A stretch of DNA of 64,000 nt, from positions 200,091,644 to 200,155,643 of the forward strand of contig OY757011.1 in NCBI GenBank assembly GCA_963580285.1, written 5' to 3'. The position numbers were made by a program, and so were the translations under genes. The notes beneath the pieces are model-generated. The model was not told the origin of the DNA and made no database searches. It saw only the letters and a program-made list of their open reading frames with translations. Source of the stretch: Lucinisca nassula (lineage: Eukaryota > Mollusca > Bivalvia > Lucinida > Lucinidae). Positions 31,610-42,941 of the stretch are shown here, in pieces. Numbering within the stretch: position 1 is the first letter of the stretch; each line of letters starts with the position of its first letter.

Positions 31610-32285
31610 CTAGAGCTGTCAGTGAAACTGACTAGGGCCCCGGCAGCGCTATCAGAGGAGTAGGAAAGTGTTGATGTTAAAAAAGACGTTTTTTTTTTCC
31701 TTTCACCTCTAAGTATGACCTTGACCTTTGAGGTACGGACCTGGGTCTTGCGCGTGACACACTGTCACATTATGGTTAATATTTCTGCTAAGTAATATTT
31801 AAATCCATCCAGGTATAAGAAAGTTATAGCTTGGACACAATAAAAAAGACGCTTTTTTGACCTTTTATCTCTAAGTATGACCTTGACCTTTGAGGTACGG
31901 CTGTGGGTCTTGCGTGTGACACTTCGTCACATTATGGTTAACATTTCTGCCAAGTAATATTTAAATCCATCCAGGAATAATAACAAAGTTATTAATTGGA
32001 CACAGGAAAGACCCTTTTTTGACCTTTAACCTCTAAGTATGACCTTGACCTTTGAGGTACGGACCTGAGTCTTGCGCGCAACACTCCATCACATTATGGT
32101 TAACATTTCTGCCAAGTAATATTTAAATCCATCCAGGAATAAGAAAGTTATGGAGGATAAAAAAATTTGTAGACGGACAGACAGACAGACAGACGGACGG
32201 ACAGAATGATGCCAAGTAATATTTAAATCAATCCAGGAATAATAAAAAGTTATGGAGGATAAAAAAATTTGTGGACGGACAGACG

Positions 32286-32317
<32 letters not shown>

Positions 32318-32368
32318 GACGGACAGAGTGATTACTATAGGGCACCCACACTTTCAGTGCGGGGCCCT
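31610..32368 (-). mobile_element. Helentron/HINE-like element, family F
   Basis: Near-identical, inverted copy of 58809-59558. In sense: AGGGCCCCGCACTGAAAGTG hairpin start, (GTCC/GTCT)n blocks twice, three ~165-bp core units with GGTCAAGGTCATACTTAGAG, then GTCAGTTTCACTGAC stem and CTAG (31613-31610) followed by TTTA. The 5' end microsatellite with a short core piece is duplicated (32160-32330). Confidence 0.8.
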
Positions 32369-33165
32369 AATAATGCTTAGTTTTCATCCATATTGTCATA
32401 GTTGTTACAAAAATAAGTGTGTTCTTCAGTCAGAACAAAGTATTTTGATTGGACATCCTGTGTATGTGTTTACCTTTTACAAAAGGTCAGCCTTTGGGAC
32501 TTGTTGTTCTAGTGAAGGTTGCTTTATCTTGAATAGTGTTGTAACTGTTATTGTACCATATATACATTGAAGATAAATGTAAAAGTTCAAAAGATCAATA
32601 TGAAATGACAGAGTAAAAGGATATCAGAAAGTTTCTTATAACAGCTTAATGCTGCAAATTAAACATCCAGCAATTAGCACCAGCAGAAACTATTTTATAT
32701 ATAAATAGTCTTTTCAAATCGTAGTCCTTGTGCCATTTACAAGTAGATAGATAGATAGATCTCACAATGATTCTGAAAACAGGAGTCCAAAATCCTTCAT
32801 TTTGAAAAGTTAAGTTCCTGATCTTGATTGCACAAAAAAACATAAACAACATTTCTACACCCATGTGTGCACTACATCATAGTTGCATGTTTCCCTAACT
32901 GCCTCTTTCATGACTTCAATCCAAATTTGTACAGTGTGGAAGCTCAATAGAACCATGCCATTGAGGTGGTTGTAATAAGAAACCACAATGTACAGGTATG
33001 TTCTGGAGCAGAGATTGGGAAAAATATCTCTCCAGTTAAGTCTGCTTTCCCCTTTAACTAGGGGCATGCAAGGGTGAGCAGGGATAAATAAGTTCTGAAT
33101 AGTTAGATCCCTCCGAAGCAAAGAATACAACAAATAAACGAAAATAGCAGACTCGGTTTTATTGA
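32369..33165. other. No gene; degraded palindrome P1
   Basis: 32930-33020 holds a weak P1 copy (GCTCAATAGAACCATGCC and complement). A (GATA)n tract is at 32743-32760. Otherwise nothing recognised. Confidence 0.5.
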
Positions 33166-33169
33166 GTCT

Positions 33170-33272
33170 GTTCATCTCAATGTCGGGTAAAAGCCCTACA
33201 ACATTCGAAGTAACGTCTCCATAATGACCTTTACAGTGTTGACGGGAACGCTAAACCTCAAATCAAATGACC
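33170..33272 (+). repeat. S1 repeat, 3' part
   Basis: TTCATCTCAATGTCGGGTAA to GCTAAACCTCAAATCAAATG. Confidence 0.75.
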
Positions 33273-34590
33273 AAAATATAACAACGTCATGCCTGTTTAA
33301 AGAATGGATATTTTAGACACATTTTTTTAGCAATTGATTGTTGCCTTTTTGATGGTTTACCGCTAATCCCGCTGTTTATTGTTCCAAATTATCTCACTTT
33401 AAGATTTGATGACCAGTGTACATGTAAGTGATACCAATTAAACGATTAGGTGTGAAAAGTTACCTTACCAGTGTTATCATGTGCATATGCGGCCAGTCTG
33501 ATCGGCGTGTGTCTAAACTTTCCTAGAAATGAAACTTTGTGAACAATAAACTCAGATCAGACTGTGCAGAACTTCCAGCTGATCTGAGTCTTTTCTGTGT
33601 GCGCATACGCATTCAGTGCATTTCTCGGAAAGCATTTCTGATGCCACCACCATATGACATCCTAGCTCATTAACTACCGTCTTTGTCGGTCATATATTAC
33701 AACAGGTTAAACTGCTTCCTGCACTCACGACAAAAAATCTTTAAACGTAAGATCAGCATGTACATCGAGCTCTTCGTTTGATGCTCTCTGCATAATATCC
33801 CAGAAGCCATACTACAACAGGTTTGAACAAAGAGCAAAGACTGATAAGACTGCGCAGGCTGATCTGTGACTTCACTTGTCGCACAGTTTACTGTCATGTT
33901 TTCCAAAAATTGGATGCGAAGACCGTGTGTGCAAACTATCGATGACGTGTTATTGAAACACGTGGGAAAATTTCAGACTGCAACAAATGCACGTTCAAAA
34001 TGACGGCGGGAAATTAAGCGCGGCATGACAAAAACAATATAATGTGTGACCAGCGATGACTACGATCATCCTGCGCATCTGGGAGGCTTAGCTTTCTGTT
34101 CATGGAGATAGTGAAAATACTTGAGAGATTTACACAAGCTATCTGCATTATTTATGTGTTTTGAAGCGTGCACACTTGTTTGATTATCGCTGCAGGTGGT
34201 AAAACATGATTTGGATAATTTTTATTGTCACAAAAGTAATCTGATTATTGAGAGGCGTCATACCGTCACGGTCTGCATACCGCAAGAAATGTGCGCCATT
34301 GTCCTTTTTTATGCGTCCGAGACATGGTTTTTATGCATCATGCGCTTCCGAAGACAAATTGCATTCAAAATTTGTGGGTTCCGACCGCTTCCTAATTTTG
34401 CCTCTCTTACTGGACCATGGAAAATACCTGTTGATCACAGGAGACAACAGACGTTTTACCCTCTGGTAGTAGTTATTTTTTTTTTCTTATTTATTTTGTT
34501 TCCGGTGGTGGTTCTATTGGCTTGCATGAACGGTCTTGAATGTGCTAAGTACTGGAGATTTTGGATTATAATTATGGGTTACTTCAAAGC
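33273..34590. other. No supported gene
   Basis: Contains two loosely palindromic stretches (33480-33620 and 33815-33895; GATCAGACTG-like words). A 149-codon ORF (34196-34645) has no recognisable domain and runs into the tandem duplication, so it is not called. Confidence 0.5.
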
Positions 34591-34591
34591 G

Positions 34592-34813
34592 TCGGCGTCT
34601 TCAGAAGTAGCCACGTGCCATATCCCTGACCCATTTGAACTGTAACTGGCTAATTGTTATTGATTAGCACAGGCCACTTACCGTTAATTGACAGCTCGCG
34701 GCAATTGATAAAAGAAACAGCTTTTAAATAGCGATGCTTACGATATGCAATTTTATTCTAGGCTCACAGTTATTTAGAGACAAATACGGATGTTTTTGAT
34801 GTTTTTTTTTTTT

Positions 34814-34844
<31 letters not shown>

Positions 34845-35097
34845 GGGGGGGGGGGGGGGGTCGGCGTCTTCAGAAGTAGCCACGTGCCATATCCCTGACC
34901 CATTTGAACTGTAACAGGCTAATTGTTATTGATTAGCACAGGCCACTTACCGTTAACTGACAGCTCGCGGCAATTGATAAAAGAAACAGCTTTTAAATAG
35001 CGATGCTTACGATATGCAATTTTATTCTAGGCTCACAGTTATTTAGAGACAAATACGGATGTTTTTGATGTTTTTTTTTGGGGGAGGGGGGGGGGGG
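34592..35097. repeat. Tandem duplication, two ~240-270-bp units ending in T/G homopolymers
   Basis: TCGGCGTCTTCAGAAGTAGC begins at 34592 and again at 34861. About 205 bp are nearly identical (two differences noticed). Each unit ends in a poly-T then poly-G tract (34798-34860 and 35070-35097). It could be real, or an assembly duplication at a homopolymer. Confidence 0.85.
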
Positions 35098-35992
35098 GCA
35101 GACGCACACCAATTTCATCATGCGTAAATACGACCAGATTGTCCTTTAATGAAAGCGCTTTTTAATGAATATGTACTTAAATACTTTAACCATGAAAAAT
35201 TGAAAGACCGTTTTTGCACATAAAATGTTTGGAATATTCATGATAGAAAAAATAATTAGGGTCGGCGGGAAAAAGCTAGGCACGGTCGGGTAACCGGAAC
35301 CACACATATATTTTGTTTTGGCCTAATATGGAAAAATGACAATTAGAAATATACTATTGCGTTTCCTAGAAGACAATTTTGTTTTGTTTAAATGTGTGCA
35401 TGTTCATTAACTGAACGTGCTAGTTCGCTTAATTTCAGGTGTATTCATTAAACTTATTGATAATGGTATCAGATATAAGCCTTTATTTTACATTGGGGAA
35501 CTGTCTTCAAAAATGTCTATGAACCCATAATTTAATATTTCTAAATGTCTGTCAGTGAATTGTCTTTAGAATATTGATGTACACATAATAACTATCAATT
35601 ATGATTATCATCATGATCAGTCACAGGTCATTTGACTTTGAACAAAAGCGTCGGGGAACTGTCTTCAAAAGTGTCGGGGAACTGTCTCCAAAAACCGTGT
35701 CAGGGAACTGTCTCCAAAAACCGTGTCGGGGAACTGTCTCGATGCCATTACATACACATCATACATATTACATCAAAATTACTCACATAAAATAGAAATG
35801 GTCCAGAGGAGACCATGAATGACTATTCACCCTACAGTAGTTTGACCCATATGCAGCAAGAACTTGGTTGATGGTCTCTAGATCAGAAGACTCAGGAGGG
35901 CTAATGCTCACCTTTGTATGCTTTACAAAATCAGTCATGGCATGGTTGCCATCCAAAATTCCACTGTAGGTCGAGCAGCCCAGGACAGCAAC

Positions 35993-36893
35993 CCATCAAA
36001 GTAGAAGTAAAACAAAGATCAGGAATCGATACAAATAACTTACTCCACCCATCAAAGACACCAAAGGGAAAGAAACACAAACATTAAGCGACCAGACCAT
36101 AATGGAAACCTAAACAAAGGAAGGCCATAAGGACAGTTACTTTCCCACAATATGGCCCTATGTCCATCCAAAATAAAAAGACACAAGTGATACGCAGTAA
36201 GTAACAAACAACAACATAAATAAACCGCCACAGAAGAACCGCCTTGGAAAGGTCAGTGGAAAGATTTCCACTGGGGGGCTTAAATCGATTTTACGTGGCC
36301 ACAATCCTCGCCCTTACTTCCGTCGCGATTTAGACAAATAATTTGTTCAGTCTGCATGAAGGCCTCCTAACTCATCAGTGCAACATCTCCGTGAACACAA
36401 AAATCAAAGAACCACAGAGGTGAGACAACGGTGAGGACTCGACAGCAAGAAACCACTGAAATGCTGGAGCAAAAGAAAACCAACAGTTAGACTCCGATAG
36501 GCCCGACCAGAGACAGAGCATCAGGCACCAATCAACATTACCTTGAATTAGATCTCTCTAATTCTCAATAAGCCTTTACATTGGAGCCGTCATAGAATCT
36601 GAGGCCTTACCAACCGGCGTGCAATTAAAGAGGGAAGCAAAGTTGCCAACCGTGATTGGGTTAACTACCATGCATGCAGTCTGTCCTATAACATCCATGT
36701 TGTACCCAATCTTTTTATATCGAAGAATGATTTTACGAAATTGGGTGCTGAAGTCATTGCGGTTATATATTTTTCTGAATTTATATACTAAGTCACCATA
36801 AAATTCGGGTTTCGATAGGCCTTGTTGCAGAAGGGATTTAAGTCCAATATTGAATTTTGAAATTAAATCAGAATGCGGTCTATATGTCAACCC
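35993..36893 (-). mobile_element. 5'-truncated LINE-like 3' end, copy 2 (unidentified family)
   Basis: Near-identical to 8655-9437 but ~70 bp longer at the 5' side. The ORF end (36576-36890) adds S-K-F-N-I-G-L-K-S-L-L and F-Y-G-D-L before V-Y-K-F-R-K-I. A ~580-bp 3' UTR follows, ending TTTTACTTCTACTTT. The family was not recognised. Confidence 0.7.
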
Positions 36894-37052
36894 CTCGATC
36901 GTGTATCGCCAAATTCATACCTCAGCCAATTATGATAAATATTCTTTCTTTCCATTTGCTGTTGTGCAATGAAATAGGTGGTTGTCATCTTCTATTGTCA
37001 TGCCATTTCAGTGTGGCAGTCAGGTCTTGTGGCCACCAAATATGCGAATAAC

Positions 37053-37378
37053 ACCGTGATAGCTCAGTGGTTAGTGCACTTGCCTCTGATGCTAGAGGTC
37101 CCGGGTTCGATCCCCGGCAGCGGCGATAAAATTTCGGTGTCCGAACACGCTCCATTGTCGTCATTTGCAAGGAGGAATGTCATTAAGTGCACCGTCCTAC
37201 GGATTGGGACGTTAACTGGAGGCCCCCTGTGCAGGGAGAACCATCCCCTGTTCAGGTTAAAGAACCCTACCATAATTACATGATTTCTGTGTAGACTTTC
37301 ATCCTGCAAAACTGGAGTGTATGTAATATACACCTGCCTAGAATGTCCACGAGGGCGTATTGCAGTATATAGAGAAAG
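37053..37378 (+). repeat. tRNA-derived SINE (family S2)
   Basis: tRNA-like head 37053-37127 with A box TAGCTCAGTGGTTAGTG and B box GGTTCGATCCC. The body includes GTCCGAACACGCTCCATTG and GGGACGTTAACTGGAGG, down to an AGAAAGAAAG end. Not a functional tRNA: the anticodon arm is irregular and it is fused to the SINE body. Confidence 0.85.
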
Positions 37379-37442
37379 AAAGACCTGTTTTTAATCTGAT
37401 TTTAATTTCATCTTTAAAACTACCATATTTTACTCCATCTTA

Positions 37443-37765
37443 CCGGCCCCGATAGCTCAGTTGGTAGTGTCCGCTCCGGGGAACGGGAGGTCACGGGTTC
37501 GATCCCGGGCCGCGACATACCAAAGTCGTTAAAAACGGTACTAGCTGCTCCTCGCTTGGCACTCAGATTTACGGGGTAGAGCTAGGACTGGTCGACCCAG
37601 TGTCAGGATAATGTGACTGGGTGTGGTATCATGTAATGTGTCTGGGACATGATACTTCAATGAGGCAGCACTATAAAAGTGAGCATTGAGCTCCCTGTCG
37701 CAACCAGACACCGTCGTGATATGACTGAAAAATTGTTGAAAGCGACGTTAAACCTTTCTCAATTT
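37443..37765 (+). repeat. tRNA-derived SINE (family S5, V-SINE-like tail)
   Basis: Head with A box GATAGCTCAGTTGGTAGTG and B box GGTTCGATCCC (37450-37510). The long body ends in CGTCGTGATATGACTGAAAA then GCGACGTTAAACC, a conserved tail seen in bivalve SINEs. Confidence 0.85.
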
Positions 37766-37769
37766 CTAC

Positions 37770-38932
37770 CTGAAGGACTAGCAACAACCACATTTCAAGA
37801 CTGTATATGCTGCTTCTTAAACATCTTTGGGGTATTGATAAAGTGTTCGCCTAAAGATACCAAGTGTTCTACCAGCTTTTGTACACATGCTGCTAATATG
37901 AGTATTCCATTATAACTTTTCAAGGCCTTTGAGATAGTCACTCCGAGGTATTTAAAGGTGCATTATTGAGCTATCTGGAAAAAATGCTTCCAAAAATAAA
38001 ATACAAATAGCCGGTATTTTTCTTTAAAACAATGCAAATGAGTGCTTTTTATGCAAAAATGCGAACAATTATGATGACAGGTAAACGAGTTGGAGAGGGA
38101 TTCCCTAACTAGGTTTCGAACACTAGTTAGATCTATTTTTAGTTCGTGACAAAAATAGAATCCCCATATATGGCGTTATGCGACGTTCATTTTTGGCCTT
38201 GTTTGCTTAAGCCATGCAGGAATTGGGAAAAAATATGACACTGAATACCATGCCACAAGTAACGACACTCAGAGACGATACTGTGGCCATGTATGTGTAA
38301 AGTGACAGATTTTTTTTAGAACAGAAATTCCGAACACATGTTCAGAGCGAAGGGTAAACACGAATGAAAACGACCATTTTCACAAAGGTCTGAAGCTGTA
38401 TTTGGCTCCAAAAGTGTACACATGACAAAGGAGTATACATTGAAGATAAAAACCAGAAAAAAAAATTGAGACCCGGTAGCTCAATAATGCACCTTTAATG
38501 GAATCCACATTTTCGAGGAGAGTTAAGTATAGGATTCCTAGGCCGCAATTTTGTTTGTTCTTTTTCAAGTTACATGTATCTGAATAATATTGAATTTGAA
38601 ACTCTCCTACCCCATTTTCTAGCCCAACATCCTAATCTATCGAAATCCCTCTGAAGTTCCAATGAGACATCTGCGTCTCTTATTTCACAATAGTATACAC
38701 GGTCACGTTCGAACAGTCTTATTTCAGAATTCATGTCAGTTGAAATATCATCAATGTTCAAATAAAACAACAATTGACCCAAAACGGCCCCTTGTGGGAC
38801 ACCAGACAAAACTGGAGCCACCCTGAAGTTCCGCCAATAACAACAACTGTTTTTTTTTGTGTGTGTTTTTTTTTTGTTGCTTTTTGTTGCAAAGAAAGGA
38901 ATGTATCGAAAAGAGTCTTTCCAACAAACCAT
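37770..38932 (-). pseudogene. CR1-like RT pseudogene, split by a TTAA MITE
   Basis: In sense: L-S-G-V-P-Q-G-A-V-L-G-Q-L-L-F near 38820, R-L-F-E-R-D-R (degraded F-A-D-D) near 38715, then after the insertion the region of cysteine/threonine-rich C-T-K text near 37885. Removing 37956-38498 restores the same AGGTATTTAATGGAAT order seen at 4609-4624. Frameshifts and catalytic loss mark it as dead. Confidence 0.82.
37956..38494. mobile_element. MITE with TTAA target duplication (AGGTGCATTATTGAGC ends)
   Basis: 539 bp. TTAA at 37952-37955 and 38495-38498. The perfect terminal inverted repeat AGGTGCATTATTGAGCTA matches the complement of TAGCTCAATAATGCACCT. Inserted in an RT pseudogene with exact restoration of the empty site. 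No ORF; piggyBac-like by target site. Confidence 0.85.
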
Positions 38933-39019
38933 AACGAGATAGTTGGTCTTTTAGTAGTTCCTTAGGGGTTATAAAAAGCCTTTTTTAAAATCTAAGATAA
39001 ATGTATCCACCTGGCCTTC

Positions 39020-39275
39020 TTTGTACAAATGCTCCAAGAAAACTCACATTTACTAGAACAGTGGGAAAATACGTGGCATATGAATTTTAATCCCTCTAAA
39101 TGCCAGGTCCTTCAAGTTCAGACTAAGTATCTTTTTCACAATATTCAGCTGAAGAGTGTTACAGCAGCCAAATATCTTGGGATCACAATTTCTGATTGGA
39201 GTACCAATATAGATAACAGAAAAAAAAGCTTATCAGAACATTGGTTTTCTGAAAAGAAACATCCGGGTACATAAA
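39020..39275 (+). pseudogene. RT fragment (non-LTR), downstream of the catalytic motif
   Basis: Reads L-L-E-Q-W-E-N-T-W-H-M-N-F-N-P-S-K-C then A-A-K-Y-L-G-I-T-I: the W-x-x-N-x-x-K-C and YLG motifs that follow the FADD motif in CR1/jockey RTs. 81 codons open, then lost. Confidence 0.83.
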
Positions 39276-39890
39276 AAGGACTGAAATATTTTAGTAGCAT
39301 TCAAGGCTTAAGTTACCCCTTTAGTATGCAGCTACGGTCCCCCCCCCCCTCTACACACACACACACCACATACACACACCGCAGTTTATATATACAAAGT
39401 GTATGCAGTCAAAAGAAGGGCTGCCAGGTGGGCAACACATGACTATAGACCTATTTTAAAGAAAAAATAACATTGGCCATAATTTTTGAACCATTTGAAA
39501 TAGAGCCTTCATATTTTGCATGTAGGTTCCTTGTGACAAGGACTGCACGCCCATACAAAAAAAAAAAAATGACCTGTGACTGTGACCTATTTTCAAGATA
39601 AAAAAAAATAGTTCCTTGTGACAATGTCTTCCCACTCAAACAAAACATTCTGACCTGTGACCAACTTTGAAGAAAAAATGACCATGTCCAGGGACATATT
39701 CATTTTTCATGTTTCATAAAAACACATCTTGTTTAATATTATTATTTTTCAGTCCATTAGTCATGTTAGTTGTTGACTGTGCCATAAAACCAAAATACAA
39801 CAACAATGATACATGTCCATATGCTTTTCATTCATCCAAGTGTAACTACATGTAAGAGAGTTTAATATGATAATACTTTCTGTGTTTGCA
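39276..39890. other. Upstream flank of VDAC exon 1
   Basis: Contains poly-C and (CA)n tracts (39340-39380) and a diverged tandem stretch (39420-39720) with TTCCTTGTGACAAGGA and GACCTATTTT words that looks like decayed Helentron core. No exon recognised. It ends in the acceptor of the first coding exon. Confidence 0.5.
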
Positions 39891-39898
39891 GGTAGACA

Positions 39899-39962
39899 AT
39901 GGCTCCACCATCGTACAGTGACCTTGGGAAGGCAGCCAGGGACCTCTTCTCTAAAGGCTATA
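39899..39962 (+). CDS. VDAC: VDAC coding exon 1 (N-terminal helix)
   Basis: Encodes residues 1-21 plus one base of codon 22. The peptide contains PSYSDLGKAARDLFSKGY, the highly conserved N-terminal helix of eukaryotic VDACs, which lies inside the barrel pore and takes part in gating. The ATG is chosen because this is the standard VDAC N terminus. A pyrimidine-rich acceptor ending TTTGCAG at 39891 (or GTAG at 39895) lies a few bases upstream, so a 5' non-coding exon is expected further left. The donor is GTGAGT at 39963. There is no signal peptide, as expected for an outer-membrane beta-barrel imported post-translationally. Confidence 0.93.
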
Positions 39963-40489
39963 GTGAGTTATTTCTTAAATCAGGGTTGGCAAAAAAGCGG
40001 GGAATACTCATATTTCCCTGGACGGCGGGAAATACAGGGAATTCCCGGGAAATACTGGGAAATATATATCTACATAGGCGGTACCGATTGAGACTGCTTA
40101 ATATACCCCAACTACCTAGCTACTTGAAAGTAAAATTATTTCAAGTCCATGCAGGGCTTGAAAATTACACTTGTCTGCTTGCAATGACAAAAAAAAAATT
40201 GAAGGACAAGCAAGAAGTTTGTCTAGTCCTTACCACATTTACTAAAGTTTACGTGCACTTAGTCATGTAGGACAAGTGAAATTTTGAAGAATTTTCCAGC
40301 CCATTTTATATTGAATAACTAAGAAAATCTATAGTCCCTTGCCTTCACATAGAATGTATATAATTTCTTTTTAAATATGATTAAAAAATATTAGTTTTTA
40401 ACTTTCAGCTATTTCCCTTGACTTGTAATTACATGTAATTTAAATACTTTAATAGGTGAGTATCTGTAGATAATTTAAGAAACCTTTTA

Positions 40490-41258
40490 CAGTGTTCAAT
40501 CCAGGATTTGGGGTTTGGGGGCCCTCTGGGCCCACAGGCCTTGGAAAAGGGGGCCATTTGGAAATTTAGGGGGCCCTTAAAATATACTATATAAAGTTAC
40601 CAGATTTATCTTAAGGTTTTAGCTACATGATAAAAATGGACACAAAACAAGTTTAACAGCACAGACAAAATATATTTAGTTTATCTATCCATCTTCTAAT
40701 ACGGAGTTGGTCACATTTGCTCATTACCTCATTTAACCAGTACAAAACAATTTGGATAAATTGTCATGCTCATTGCTAAATGCATGTTTTATCTAGAATG
40801 AATGCCATTAAAAATATTTCTGGAAGAGAAGAACTCTATAATAAATAGCGCCTGCCTCGGTATATTGCGGTAGTTCGGTCCGGTATTTAGCGTAAGCCAC
40901 ACGGCGCACACAAATTTGGCGTAAGCAGCCCGGCGCACACAAGTATACCGAACATAGCCGCATCCCCGGTAAACAAAACGTCGATTTGGGTTTATAAAAA
41001 TATGAATTGTTACTAATTAACAGATAAAACAAAATGTTTTTCTAAGTTATTTTGATCAGGCAACATGCGCTTTTGATCAACTCAACAATAAGCAACAAGC
41101 AGCCGAAAATCGGCGAGAAAATCGCAAAAATGAACTCCAGAAGGAACAGTCTCTAAATTCTACAGTTGCGCCCGACGGGCCCATTGAATGATCTCTAGTG
41201 CGCCCCTCATGTAAAAAGCGGGCCCAGGGCGCAATGGCGCAGCCTAGATTGAACACTG
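40490..41258. mobile_element. hAT-like non-autonomous element in VDAC intron 1
   Basis: 769 bp with ends CAGTGTTCAATCCAGG and, inverted, CAGTGTTCAATCTAGG (15 of 16). CTTTTA lies beside both ends, a shorter repeat than the 8 bp expected for hAT. The interior includes GC-rich GGGCCC/GGCGCA words; no transposase. Confidence 0.65.
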
Positions 41259-42941
41259 CTTTTATGCTTAAATTAACTGTGTTCTTTTAATACCTGTCTC
41301 AAACAAACAATTAAATTATCACACCTTTTAGCATTAGGAGTATGATTACTGGACAAACTTGCAAACTTTTTATAGCCCCGCTTTGAAAAAGTGGGGGCTA
41401 TATTGGATTTGGCTTGTCCGGAATTCCGTCTGTAATTTGTCCGGAATTCCATCTGTCTGTCTGTAATATTTGATAGTGGGTACCTTGTTACCGCAACTCC
41501 TCTTACAGTTCTAGGTCAATCCTTTTGAAACTTTACAGGTGTTTTCATATAGGTCTGAAGATGTGCATATTCTTTTTTCATTATCCTTAAATAATTTTTT
41601 TCACTTATTTCACCTTTTTTAACTTAGACAATTTTTGAGATCTACTAATGTTAAAATGTATAGGGAGTAGCTACCTTGTTACCGCAACTCCTTACAGTTC
41701 TAGGTCAATCCTTTTGAAACTTTACAGGTGTTTTCATATAGGTCTGAAGATATGCATATTCTTTTTTCATTGTCCTTAAATAATTTTTTTTCACTTATTT
41801 CACCTTTTTTAACTTAGACAATTTTTGAGATCTACTAATGTTAAAATGTATAGGGAGTAGCTACCTTGTTACCGCAACTCCTCTTACAGTTCTAGGTAAA
41901 TCCTTTTGAAACTTTACAGGTGTTTTCATATAGGTCTGAAGATGTGCATATTCTTTTTTCATTATCCTTAAATAATTTTTATGCCCCCGCCATTCGAAGA
42001 ATGGTGGAAAGGGCATATAGCGTTGCCCCTGTCCGTCCGTCCGTCCATGCGGGCAGACTAGAGGTACCTAGTGGGGTTAGGATTCTGCCCAATTCAACTT
42101 AATGAGGTTGTCCGTGCGTCCGTGTGTCCGAATCTTAAACCCAGTCAATAACTTCCTTATTTCTTGATAGATTTTAAAATTACTCGGCAGAAATGTTAAC
42201 CATCATGAGACGACGTGTCAGCTGCAAAACCCAGGCCCGTACCTCCAAGGTCAAGGTCATACTTATAGGTCAAAGGTCAAAAAAAGGGTCCGAAACTTAA
42301 ACGCAGTCAATAACTTTCTTATTTCTGGATGGATTTTGAAATTACTTTGTAGAAATGTTAACCATCATGAGACAATGTGTCATGTGCAAAATCCAGGTTG
42401 GTACCTCCAAGGTCAAGGTCATACTTAGAGGTCAAGGCCAAAAAAAGGGTCCGAAACTTAAACACAGTCAATAACTTACTTACTGGTATTTATGGATGGA
42501 TTTTGAAATTACTTTGAAGAAGTGTTGACCATCATGAGACGATGTGTCAGGTGCAAACCCAGATCCGTACCTCCAAGGTCAAGGTCATACTTAGAGGTCA
42601 AAGGTCAAAAAAAGGGTCCGAAACTTAAACGCAGTCAATAACTTACTTATTTCTGGATGGATTTTGAAATTACTTTGTAGAAATATTGGATTTTGAAATT
42701 ACTTTGTAGAAATATTAACCATCATGAGACGATGTTTCACATGCAAACCCAGATCCGTACCTCCAAGGTCAAGGTCATACTTAGAGGTCCAAGGTAAAAA
42801 AAATGGTCGGTCAATAACTTTCTTATCTCTGGATGGATTTTGAAATTATTTGGCAGAAATGTTGGCCATCATGAGACAATCTGCCTCACACAAAACCAAG
42901 GTCCTTACCTACCAGGTCAAGGTCATACATAGAGGTCAAAC

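Larger units (their letters stand above)
31015..35746. mobile_element. Foldback element FB2b (Mutator-like), 4.7 kb
   Basis: Flanked by ATTACATAT (31006-31014) and ATTACATAC (35747-35755), 8 of 9 identical. Outer arms carry repeats of GACAGTTCCCCGACAC, four to five on each side, with the same GGTTTTTGGA and TTTTGAA spacers as FB2a. Inverted similarity continues inward in patches to AGGCCAAAACAAA (31410 and the complement at 35315). Ends GGGAACAATACAG and GGCATCGAGACAG. The interior contains a Helentron-like element, an S1 fragment and a tandem duplication. No transposase recognised. Confidence 0.78.

Noticed and set aside
34196..34645. 149-codon ORF as a gene with a membrane segment
   Set aside because: The hydrophobic run comes from a T-rich tract, there is no recognisable domain, and the end lies in a tandem duplication inside a foldback element.
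37053..37127. Functional tRNA gene
   Set aside because: A and B boxes are present, but the cloverleaf is irregular and the sequence continues into a SINE body shared with other copies; the same applies to the heads at 37443, 46515 and the inverted copies.
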